A DNA stretch of 6,996 nt from Desulfobacteraceae bacterium (GCA_011389605.1 JAABTZ010000171.1:1-6996), one strand, 5' to 3'; shown: positions 1 to 5,484, numbered from the stretch's first letter. Translations and numbers: made by a program. The notes: generated by a model not told the origin, from the sequence alone.

Positions 1-99
1 GCGGATTTTAACAGGGCAGTTTTCCGGCACATTGCTGGTGTCGCCTATAAAACATTTTTTGCGTTTACAATAACTGCATAATACCTGGTCGGTTTTCAT
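1..99 (-). CDS. Small Cys-rich, probable metal-binding protein (DUF1847-like), N-terminal part
   Basis: Only the first 33 codons are in the window; the gene continues past the left edge. It starts at ATG (99-97), 5 nt downstream of an AGAAGG Shine-Dalgarno. The peptide begins MKTDQVLCSYCKRKKCFIGD and has Cys at residues 8, 11, 16 and 28, giving C-x2-C-x4-C and then a PENCP motif. This cysteine pattern with a 'P-x-N-C-P' step resembles the N terminus of DUF1847 family proteins, which are presumed metal binders of unknown function found in many anaerobes. No signal peptide is seen, so the protein is probably cytoplasmic. It is divergent from gltA, with 520 bp between the starts. The family call rests on a short segment recalled from memory; another zinc-ribbon-like small protein is possible. 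The existence of the gene is much more certain than its family. Confidence 0.6.
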   Translation of the reverse strand, partial: MKTDQVLCSYCKRKKCFIGDTSNVPENCPVKIR

Positions 100-156
100 G
101 GAGCCTTCTCCCGGGTTAGGAATTTGTGGCAGGAACCTAAAACAGATTTAATGAAA

Positions 157-185
157 ACATTAAAAAAATATTCAGGTTTTGTAAA
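157..185 (-). promoter_or_regulatory. Weak candidate promoter for the Cys-rich gene
   Basis: On the minus strand TTTACA (185-180) is followed after 17 bp by TAATGT (162-157). The -35 matches consensus at 5 of 6 bases, but the -10 at only 3 of 6. It would give a leader of about 50 nt before the ATG at 99. The surroundings are AT-rich, so a match of this quality could be chance. Confidence 0.22.
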
Positions 186-210
186 GCGGAGTGTTAAGTT
201 TTAAGTGATT

Positions 211-217
211 AAGTGTT
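211..217 (+). repeat. Left target-site duplication AAGTGTT
   Basis: AAGTGTT directly abuts the left end of the palindromic element and is repeated exactly at its right end (371-377). Removing the element and one copy restores an almost regular tract of TTAAGTT/TTAAGTG heptamers. That fits insertion into a pre-existing repeat tract with duplication of 7 bp. Because the tract is itself repetitive, the length of the duplication is not certain. Confidence 0.55.
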
Positions 218-370
218 GATGGCACCGTAAAAAGTCCAATATCTGCGTGACGCGCGGTTTCTGAAGAATTTCACGTACGGCTAAGTACCCTGCATTTTTC
301 GAAATCACGCAAGCCTTGATCTTGAACTTTTTACGGCGCCATCTGAAAACCGACTTTTTACGAGACCATC
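218..370 (+). mobile_element. MITE-like palindromic element, copy 1 (153 bp, non-coding)
   Basis: The left end GATGGCACCGTAAAAAGTC (218-236) matches the reverse complement of the right end (352-370) at 16 of 19 positions. A second, inner copy of the terminal sequence at 324-343 matches the left end at 18 of 20. The 126-bp core (218-343) is an imperfect palindrome throughout and would fold into one long hairpin centred near CGTACGG (274-280). A 7-bp direct repeat flanks the element. It has no ORF, so it looks like a non-autonomous element moved by a transposase supplied in trans. A second copy in inverted orientation lies at 5304-5455, about 89% identical by hand alignment. Family identity is unknown to me; a REP/BIME-like structural repeat is the alternative. 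Confidence 0.75.
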
Positions 371-377
371 AAGTGTT
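371..377 (+). repeat. Right target-site duplication AAGTGTT
   Basis: Exact copy of 211-217, immediately following the right terminal repeat that ends ...GAGACCATC at 370. It is the right member of the putative 7-bp target-site duplication. Confidence 0.55.
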
Positions 378-471
378 AAGTGAGATCAAGAAGTTATTTT
401 TTTTATTCCTTGGAGATTATATCAGTTTTGATGCATCCGCAAAAAATAAGACTTTAGGTTAAATTAAAGAC

Positions 472-499
472 TTGACCTGTTTTTGGTTACTGTTATATT
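472..499 (+). promoter_or_regulatory. Probable sigma70-type promoter of gltA
   Basis: TTGACC (472-477) is followed after 16 bp by TATATT (494-499). A TG dinucleotide one base upstream (491-492) makes this an extended -10. Both boxes match the consensus at 5 of 6 bases. Transcription would start near 506 and give a leader of roughly 115 nt. A short inverted repeat, AGACGA (503-508) and TCGTCT (524-529), straddles the predicted start and could be an operator or a small leader hairpin, though six base pairs is weak evidence. Confidence 0.55.
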
Positions 500-619
500 T
501 TTAGACGATCCTGGCTTTGTCTGTCGTCTTTTAAGATGTCGTAACCACGGTCTTTTCGAACTCCCATCTCAGGCGGCAACCTGTAAAACAAATTTTTTGA
601 GTAACAACGGAATAAAGAA

Positions 620-1915
620 ATGACTGAATATGCAACCCTGACCATAAACGGGCAAACCATAAGCCTGCCTGTTATAGAAGGCTCAGAGGGTGAACGGGCC
701 GTGGACATCCGGCGGCTTCGCGCCGAAACCGGCTATATTTCCTTTGACCCCGGATTTGCCAACACGGGCAGCTGCAAAAGCTCCATCACCTATATGGACG
801 GGGAAAAGGGTATACTGAGGTACCGCGGCATCCCCATAGAAGAGCTTGCCGAACAATCTTCTTTTGTGGAAACGTCCTACCTGCTTATAAACGGTGAACT
901 GCCCACCCGGGAGGAACTCAACCGCATCAGCGTTCAGCTCAACGACCATTCCCTGGTGCATGAGGACATGCAGAATTTTTATCAGAATTTTCCCAGGGCT
1001 TCTCACCCCATGGGTATTTTGTCTGCCATGGTCAATGCCCTGCGAAGCTTCTACCCGGAGCTGCTGTTTACCGAGGAAGGTTTTGAGGATACCTTTTTGC
1101 GGCTGCTTTCCAAGGTGCGCACAATGGCGGCAATGGCCCACAAGATATCACGGGGGCACAAGGTGGAATATCCCAGGCCGGATTATACCTATTGTGCCAA
1201 TTTTCTCAACATGATGTTCAACACACCTGTCAGGCCCTATATAGCGCGCAAGGAACTGGTAAAGGCATTAAATGTCTTCTGGATTCTGCATGCAGACCAT
1301 GAACAGAACTGCTCCACTTCGGTGGTGCGAAGCGTTGGGAGCGCAAGAACCAACATTTATGCTTCTCTTTCCGCCGGAATTTCCGCCTTGTGGGGGGCAT
1401 TGCATGGCGGGGCCAACCAGGCCGTTATCCAGATGCTAACAGATATTGATAAAAAAGGTTTGTCCGTAAAGGAAGTGGTCAGGCAGGCCAAAGACAAAAA
1501 TGATCCCTTCCGGCTTATGGGATTCGGCCACCGTGTCTATAAAACATATGACCCCCGGGCAAAGATTTTGAAAGGATATGTCCACGATGTGCTCAACAGA
1601 CTAAACACCAAAGACCCGCTTCTTGACATAGCCCTTGAACTGGAGGAAGTGGCTCTGAGTGACAATTATTTTATCGACTACAACCTGTATCCTAACGTGG
1701 ATTTTTACAGCGGCATCCTGCTGAAGGCAATGCAGATTCCCACCAATATGTTTACGGTGATGTTTGCTATCGGCCGGCTTCCGGGCTGGATTGCCCAGTG
1801 GCGGGAAAATTTAATTGATCCTGAGCAGAGGCTGGTCAGGCCCCGCCAGATTTATACCGGTCCTGCCATGCGTCCGTACATCCCCATTGACGACCGGCAG
1901 CAAAAGGAAGACTAA
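620..1915 (+). CDS. gltA: Citrate synthase, type II (hexameric Gram-negative form)
   Basis: This enzyme condenses acetyl-CoA with oxaloacetate to citrate and CoA, the entry step of the TCA cycle, in the cytoplasm. The 431 residues match the roughly 427-residue E. coli GltA end to end. That includes the N-terminal beta domain (about 1-50, with FDPGF at 42-46) found only in the large type II enzymes. Catalytic residues are in place: His262 in LHGGANQ, His304 in GFGHRVYK and Asp361 in NVDFYSG. Also present are the HADHEQN segment (224-230), Arg313 in DPRA and the RPRQ substrate loop (407-410). The ATG is the first start after an in-frame TAA at 602-604; the Shine-Dalgarno (CGGA at 608-611) is weak. 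The gene is apparently monocistronic, with a convergent operon downstream and no clear terminator. Some NADH-site residues differ from E. coli (see findings). Confidence 0.97.
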   Translation: MTEYATLTINGQTISLPVIEGSEGERAVDIRRLRAETGYISFDPGFANTGSCKSSITYMDGEKGILRYRGIPIEELAEQSSFVETSYLLINGELPTREELNRISVQLNDHSLVHEDMQNFYQNFPRASHPMGILSAMVNALRSFYPELLFTEEGFEDTFLRLLSKVRTMAAMAHKISRGHKVEYPRPDYTYCANFLNMMFNTPVRPYIARKELVKALNVFWILHADHEQNCSTSVVRSVGSARTNIYASLSAGISALWGALHGGANQAVIQMLTDIDKKGLSVKEVVRQAKDKNDPFRLMGFGHRVYKTYDPRAKILKGYVHDVLNRLNTKDPLLDIALELEEVALSDNYFIDYNLYPNVDFYSGILLKAMQIPTNMFTVMFAIGRLPGWIAQWRENLIDPEQRLVRPRQIYTGPAMRPYIPIDDRQQKED

Positions 1916-1934
1916 AACCGGCCTGGATCCCCTG

Positions 1935-1970
1935 GAATTTCATGTACGGCTAACTACTCTGCATTCCTCG
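1935..1970 (+). repeat. Decayed fragment of the palindromic element (core only)
   Basis: These 36 bases match the centre of copy 1 (266-301) at 31 of 36 positions, starting GAATTTCA and continuing through TACGGCTAA and CTGCATT. Weaker similarity may run to about 1985 (TTGTGCGCC against ACGCAAGCC). Neither terminal repeat remains. It occupies most of the 71-bp gap between the convergent gltA and acdA genes and has the same orientation as copy 1. No rho-independent terminator (stem plus T-run) was found in this gap for either gene. Confidence 0.65.
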
Positions 1971-1986
1971 TGATTTTGTGCGCCTT

Positions 1987-3447
1987 TTAGTTCAGGCTGA
2001 TGATTTTGTTTCGCATCTCAACGTATTGCCCCATGGCTCCCAGGGCCCGGGCCGCCCTGTTTGGCCCGGGCATAACCGGAGCGCCGGCTTTGTAAAGACT
2101 GGCTATAAAGTCGCTTTCCATGGAATAATAGGAATAACCTATCCATGGCTTATCGGAGTTTCGCATTGCATCGGCCATCTGTGTGCTTTGATCCTTAATG
2201 AATTTAACAGCCGCCTCTCTGGCCTCTTCTTTGGCAACACCCATGCTTTCGGCTACCCTCAAAATCATTCCTCTTGGCATCATCATATAGACCAGCAGTG
2301 CGTCGACGTTTTTATCCTGAAGCAATATTTTCGGAAGATCCACGAAATAATCCAGATTCCGGTTGGTAAAGGTCAGGTCCACGGGATTGTTCATCGTGCC
2401 GGTGTGGGGGATGTATTCGGCCAGTTTTTGCTTTGTCCCATCTTCAATGGCGGGCAGCTCAAGACCGTTTCGTGAACAGGCATCTGCTGCCACCGCGCCC
2501 GGGCCGCCTGAATGGGTCTGAACCACCACCCTGTTTCCTTTAGGAAGGGGACAGGTGCCAAGACACCAGCAGATGTCAAAGAGTTCCTCAATGGAATGAG
2601 CTCTGATAACACCGCTTTGCTTTAAAACCCCGTCATAGATCCTGTCTTCGCCGGCCAGGGCCCCGGTGTGAGACAGCCCGGCCCGGCCTCCGGCCTCTGT
2701 GCCGCCCACATAGTAGGCTACAATGGGCTTTTGAGGCATTATGCGCCGGGCGGTGTCTATAAACTTGCGTCCCCGGCGGATGCTTTCGATATACAGTCCG
2801 ATGACTCTGGTATCGGGGCAATGGGCCAGATACTCCATGCAGTCTACAATATCTATGCTTGCCTCGTTTCCCACGCTGAAACCGGTTGAAAATCCGAGGC
2901 TGTATCTGCCAAGATAGTCAAACATCTGGGTAATGAAGCTGCCGCTCTGGGAGGCCATGCCGATAAAGCCAGGGGGGTGTTCGCACGGCAGAAAGGTGGC
3001 ATTGAATTTGAGGTGGGTGTTTACAACTCCTATGCAGTTGGGGCCCAGAAAACGGATTTTGTGCCGGGCTGCGGCATCCTTGAGTCGTTTTTCAAGAGTT
3101 GCACCGTCATCGCCCACCTCGCTGAATCCCCCCGAAACAACAATGGCATGGCCAATCCCTTTTTGCCCGCATTCATCCACCACCTCCGGCACCACCAGGG
3201 TGGGCAGCACGATAATGGCCAGATCCGGTGTTTCCGGCAGATCAAGCACCGATGAATATGCCTTGTGCCCCTGCACTACCGCCTCTTTTGGGTGTACCGG
3301 GTAGATCCTGCCCTCAAAACCCATCTGCATAATTGAGGACAAAATCCCTGTGCCCATGGCGGTATACTTGTTGGATGCTCCAAATATTGCAATGCTTTCA
3401 GGGTTGGCGATTTTGTATAATGCAGAGTCTCTGATGGAATCAATCAA
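1987..3447 (-). CDS. acdA: ADP-forming acyl/acetyl-CoA synthetase, alpha subunit
   Basis: The alpha subunit of the NDP-forming acyl-CoA synthetase family carries the CoA-binding and phospho-histidine half of the reaction acyl-CoA + ADP + Pi = acid + CoA + ATP. The order is a Rossmann CoA-binding domain (about 10-140, with IFGASNK at 21-27 and LGPNCIGV at 134-141), a succinyl-CoA-ligase-like domain (about 155-290, with SQSGS at 166-170) and a C-terminal ligase domain (about 300-470, with HSGGPGA at 312-318). His260 in GLSHTGALAG corresponds to the phosphorylated His of the archaeal enzymes. The start is TTG at 3447-3445. It overlaps the acdB stop as TTGA and has a strong AGGGAGG (3460-3454) 6 nt upstream; the next in-frame Met is residue 31, already inside the Rossmann fold. 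The 486 residues are close to family length. Substrate specificity (acetate, branched, aryl or other) cannot be read from the sequence. Confidence 0.92.
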   Translation of the reverse strand: MIDSIRDSALYKIANPESIAIFGASNKYTAMGTGILSSIMQMGFEGRIYPVHPKEAVVQGHKAYSSVLDLPETPDLAIIVLPTLVVPEVVDECGQKGIGHAIVVSGGFSEVGDDGATLEKRLKDAAARHKIRFLGPNCIGVVNTHLKFNATFLPCEHPPGFIGMASQSGSFITQMFDYLGRYSLGFSTGFSVGNEASIDIVDCMEYLAHCPDTRVIGLYIESIRRGRKFIDTARRIMPQKPIVAYYVGGTEAGGRAGLSHTGALAGEDRIYDGVLKQSGVIRAHSIEELFDICWCLGTCPLPKGNRVVVQTHSGGPGAVAADACSRNGLELPAIEDGTKQKLAEYIPHTGTMNNPVDLTFTNRNLDYFVDLPKILLQDKNVDALLVYMMMPRGMILRVAESMGVAKEEAREAAVKFIKDQSTQMADAMRNSDKPWIGYSYYSMESDFIASLYKAGAPVMPGPNRAARALGAMGQYVEMRNKIISLN

Positions 3448-4127
3448 TGGCTGCCTCCCTTTAAAACCACCAGCGCGTCAACAGCCTTTAAGCCGCCGTC
3501 AGGTGTAATTATCATGGGGTTGATGTCAATTTCCGCAATATTTTCCTGTTCCATGCCAATATGTCCAAGGGCGCAAAGGCTTTGGGCCAGTTTATCCATG
3601 TCTGCGGCGGCCTCGCCCCGGAAGGCTTTAAAAATTTCTGAGCTTCGCAGGTCTGCTGCCATGTCTTTGGCTTCGGTCTCGTTGAAAGGGGCGATCCGGA
3701 AGGCCGTGTCATTGATAAGTTCGGTTAGCACACCGCCGAGGCCAAGCATCACGCACGGGCCGAACTGGGGTTCCCTGTGCAGGCCGAGCACCAGCTCTCT
3801 TTTGCCGGAAACCATTTCCTGGATCAGAACTTCTTTAAAATTACCACCCAGCCGGCCGGCAATTGTCTCAAAAGCATCGGCAATGCCCTGCTCATCGGCA
3901 ATATTGACAAAAACCACACCGGATTCGGTCTTGTGCATAAGGTTTGCCCCCGAGCCCTTGACCACAACCGGAAACCCGATTTCCCGGGCTGCAGCCACGG
4001 CGGCATCACGGTCTGCGGCCAGCTTTTCCCGGGTAACGCAAATGCCGTAGCCGGCCAGAACCAGCTTGGCCTGGTATTCAGAAAGGGCCTGCTGGTTTGC
4101 GGCCACTGCCTGATTTATAATTTCCAT
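3444..4127 (-). CDS. acdB: ADP-forming acyl/acetyl-CoA synthetase, beta subunit (ATP-grasp)
   Basis: This is the nucleotide-binding partner of AcdA, 227 residues, the normal size of the separate beta subunit (archaeal examples are about 230). The ATP-grasp fold is recognised by FPVVVKGSG (about 52-60), then His65 in LMHKTESGVV, which matches the second relay histidine of the family. QEMVSGKRELVLG (about 103-115) and GPCVMLGLGGVLTEL (about 123-137) follow, and EIDINPMII (about 199-207) supplies metal ligands. I chose the ATG at 4127 (MEIINQAV...) because AAAGGA lies upstream and beta subunits usually begin with this helix. An ATG at 4163 would add 12 residues and overlap the upstream gene. The gene lies 22 nt after the MBL gene and overlaps acdA by 4 nt, so the two subunits are probably translationally coupled. 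Many bacteria have the subunits fused; here they are split, in the order beta-alpha. Confidence 0.92.
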   Translation of the reverse strand: MEIINQAVAANQQALSEYQAKLVLAGYGICVTREKLAADRDAAVAAAREIGFPVVVKGSGANLMHKTESGVVFVNIADEQGIADAFETIAGRLGGNFKEVLIQEMVSGKRELVLGLHREPQFGPCVMLGLGGVLTELINDTAFRIAPFNETEAKDMAADLRSSEIFKAFRGEAAADMDKLAQSLCALGHIGMEQENIAEIDINPMIITPDGGLKAVDALVVLKGGSH

Positions 4128-4149
4128 ATTTTTATTTTCCTTTGATTGT

Positions 4150-5121
4150 CTATGCGGGTTCATACAGGATTACCGGCTGGTTTGCCGCGCGCCCGATACG
4201 GTTTTCCAGCTCAAGGTAGCGCAGATGGGAAATTGCCTCTCCGGTTGCAAACCATTTCTGTGCCAGGGGAAAATCATCCCAGCTTTTGGCGGTCAGATCC
4301 CAGGTCATCTGAGAGGCCACTTCAAAGGCGTTTTGCGGCGATATTTTTTGAAGTATATATACCACTTCCTCCAGGCGCCTGGCGTGATGGTCTTTTAGCT
4401 CGTCAATGCGCCCGGCGAAACGCTCAAACAAGTGCCGGTGGCCCGGAAGGGCCTGTTTGACTTCAAGATCCCGGACCTTGTCGAGGCTGGCAAGGTATTC
4501 GCCCAGCGGATCACCCTGATCCGACCAGCACTGGATATTGGGGGTAATATTGTAAAGAACATGGTCTCCTGCTATAAAAATTTTTTTCTCCGGCTCATAC
4601 AGGCAGGTATGTCCCTGTGTATGGCCCGGGGTCTGGATGCAGACAAAACCATAATCGCCCACGACCAACTCCTGGCCGTCTTCTATAATGCTCAGCTGCG
4701 GCACCCAGCCTGCACCGTACTTAAAGCCAGGATGGTTGCTTAAAGCGTTTCGGAGCAGATCTTCGGGAAACCCGCTTTGGCCGCCGTATTTAATCATGGG
4801 CTCAAAGCCTTGCCAGTGTTCAATGAGCTCGCTGTCGGGCCGGTTGAAATAAATCCGGGTGTTTTCCCCGGCCAGCTGCGAGACCAGCCCGAAATGATCG
4901 GCGTGTAAATGGGTGATAAACAGGTCAACGGTTTCCAGGCTGATACCAAGCTCGTTTAAACCTTCCATCATGGCTTTTTTGCACACATCCCGGTTTAATC
5001 CCGTGTCAACGACGAGATTGCGCTCCTGGCCCTTTATCACGTAGGAATTCAGGTATTTCAGGGGGCTTTCGGGCAGAGGGATTTGAATCCTGTAGAGGCC
5101 CGGGTAAAGTTGTTCGGCCAT
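4150..5121 (-). CDS. MBL-fold metallo-hydrolase with C-terminal helical domain
   Basis: A 323-residue cytoplasmic metallo-beta-lactamase-fold hydrolase, probably with two metals. The ligands are visible: THLHADH (His71, His73, Asp75, His76), His167 in TPGHTQGH, Asp186 in IAGDHVL, and His228 in LPGHRH. The N-terminal strand contains NSYVIKG, and VVDTGLN follows, as in glyoxalase II and LACTB2-type enzymes. The last 90 or so residues (DELKDHHARRLEE... to YLELENRIG) look like the helical or winged-helix tail of the LACTB2-like group. The start is ATG at 5121-5119, with AAAGGA (5134-5129) 7 nt upstream; an in-frame GTG at 5163 lacks a ribosome site and precedes the usual family start. It is the first gene of the operon with acdB and acdA. 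Being next to an acyl-CoA synthetase suggests a thioesterase or related acyl hydrolase, but the substrate is unknown. Confidence 0.88.
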   Translation of the reverse strand: MAEQLYPGLYRIQIPLPESPLKYLNSYVIKGQERNLVVDTGLNRDVCKKAMMEGLNELGISLETVDLFITHLHADHFGLVSQLAGENTRIYFNRPDSELIEHWQGFEPMIKYGGQSGFPEDLLRNALSNHPGFKYGAGWVPQLSIIEDGQELVVGDYGFVCIQTPGHTQGHTCLYEPEKKIFIAGDHVLYNITPNIQCWSDQGDPLGEYLASLDKVRDLEVKQALPGHRHLFERFAGRIDELKDHHARRLEEVVYILQKISPQNAFEVASQMTWDLTAKSWDDFPLAQKWFATGEAISHLRYLELENRIGRAANQPVILYEPA

Positions 5122-5150
5122 TGCTGTTTCCTTTCTTAAGGTGGAAATAA

Positions 5151-5169
5151 AACGAACGCTCACTCGATT
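5151..5169. promoter_or_regulatory. Operator-like motif in the MBL operon leader
   Basis: AACGAACGCTCACTCGATT is a degenerate dyad of the size and style bound by TetR-family repressors (AACGA.../...TCGATT halves). It lies just downstream of the predicted start of the MBL-acdBA transcript. The symmetry is poor and no regulator gene is in the window, so this is only a candidate. Confidence 0.2.
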
Positions 5170-5181
5170 TTTTAAAAATTC

Positions 5182-5209
5182 ATTTTACTCCTTAAAAAAT
5201 ATTTTTCAA
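5182..5209 (-). promoter_or_regulatory. Probable promoter of the MBL-acdB-acdA operon
   Basis: On the minus strand TTGAAA (5209-5204) is followed after 16 bp by TAAAAT (5187-5182). These match the -35 and -10 consensus at 4 and 5 of 6 bases. The predicted start near 5175 gives a leader of about 55 nt to the ATG at 5121. The local AT-richness adds some risk of a chance match. Confidence 0.5.
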
Positions 5210-5235
5210 GCGCAAACACAAGACAAAAGCTTTTG

Positions 5236-5267
5236 CCGGAGAATGGGAAGATTATCAGATTCTCCGG
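5236..5267. promoter_or_regulatory. Perfect inverted repeat between divergent promoters, candidate operator
   Basis: CCGGAGAAT (5236-5244) and its exact reverse complement ATTCTCCGG (5259-5267) are separated by 14 bp. The right arm ends one base before the TTGACA of the maeB promoter. The dyad centre would be about 50 bp upstream of the maeB start and about 75 bp upstream of the MBL operon start, a usual place for a transcription factor that controls both directions. No T-run follows either arm, so a terminator is unlikely. Confidence 0.5.
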
Positions 5268-5268
5268 G

Positions 5269-5296
5269 TTGACACGGCAGCGCTTCCGGATATAGA
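5269..5296 (+). promoter_or_regulatory. Probable sigma70-type promoter of maeB
   Basis: TTGACA (5269-5274, consensus) is followed after 16 bp by TATAGA (5291-5296, 4 of 6 bases). The predicted start falls at about 5302-5304, exactly at the edge of the palindromic element. The maeB leader would then be about 180 nt and contain the whole element. Confidence 0.45.
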
Positions 5297-5303
5297 TATA
5301 TTC

Positions 5304-5455
5304 GATAAGGTCGGAAAAAGTCGGTTTTCAGATGGCGCTGTAAAAAGTTCAAGATCAAGGCTTGCGCAATTTCGAAGAATGCAGCGTACTTTGCCGTACG
5401 TGAAAATCTTCAGAAATTGCGCGTAACGCAGATACTGGACTTTTACGGTGCCATC
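5304..5455 (-). mobile_element. MITE-like palindromic element, copy 2 (152 bp, inverted relative to copy 1)
   Basis: The reverse complement of this segment aligns with copy 1 (218-370) over its full length, with about 16 differences and one single-base gap (four rather than five A in the GTAAAAAG of one end). The terminal GATGG end is at 5455. The other end (5304-5322) is decayed but still aligns without gaps, and the inner terminal repeat is at 5331-5350. The core 5331-5455 remains palindromic. No target-site duplication could be found, which suggests an older insertion. It ends 29 bp before the maeB start codon. Confidence 0.75.
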
Positions 5456-5484
5456 CATTTCAACGGACCAAAGGAATAATTATT

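Larger units (their letters stand above)
100..619. other. Gene-free divergent interval between the Cys-rich gene and gltA
   Basis: No credible coding region lies here on either strand. The interval holds the leader of the minus-strand Cys-rich gene, an AT-rich TTAAGTG-repeat tract (about 194-217 and 371-382) split by a 153-bp palindromic element, an AT-rich stretch with an 8-T run (about 395-402), and the gltA promoter and leader. Nothing recognisable as a tRNA, small RNA or riboswitch was seen. Confidence 0.6.
5122..5484. other. Divergent control region between the MBL-acdBA operon and maeB
   Basis: This 363-bp stretch has no gene. From left to right it holds the leader of the MBL operon with an operator-like motif (5151-5169), a minus-strand promoter (5182-5209), a perfect 9-bp inverted repeat (5236-5267), a plus-strand promoter (5269-5296), copy 2 of the palindromic element (5304-5455) and the maeB ribosome site (AAAGGA at 5470-5475). 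Confidence 0.6.

Noticed and set aside
431..457. Eight-codon ORF (MHPQKIRL) upstream of gltA
   Set aside because: It lies upstream of the predicted gltA promoter and its nearest GGAG is too far away to act as a ribosome site.
541..580. tRNA T-loop-like GTTCGAA on the minus strand in the gltA leader
   Set aside because: The flanking bases do not pair into a T-stem, and no acceptor, anticodon or D-arm could be built around it.
683..1141. Long open frame antisense to gltA
   Set aside because: It lies wholly inside a well-conserved gene on the other strand and its translation has no recognisable family or ribosome site. The same holds for the plus-strand frames over acdA (1978-2475) and acdB (3514-4050), and the minus-strand frame over maeB (5443-6015).
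1916..1986. Rho-independent terminator between gltA and acdA
   Set aside because: GC-rich sequence near CCGGCCTGGATCC does not form a stable stem followed by a T-run on either strand.
2036..2075. GC-rich palindromes (GGCCCGGGC repeats)
   Set aside because: They sit inside the acdA coding sequence, encoding the PGPNRAARALGA segment, and are explained by Gly/Pro/Arg/Ala codons; there is no T-run or site context.
4125..4163. Longer acdB reading frame starting at ATG 4163
   Set aside because: It would overlap the end of the MBL gene by 14 nt and add 12 residues not typical of beta subunits. The ATG at 4127 has AAAGGA upstream and fits family N termini.
5119..5163. Longer MBL reading frame starting at GTG 5163
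   Set aside because: No ribosome site precedes it and the added residues do not resemble the family. The ATG at 5121 has a clear AAAGGA at 7 nt.
5172..5196. Three-codon leader ORF (M-N-F-stop) with AAGGAG in front of the MBL operon, minus strand
   Set aside because: Its ribosome site and start overlap the -10 region, so it would not be in the transcript from the best promoter; AT-rich chance is likely.
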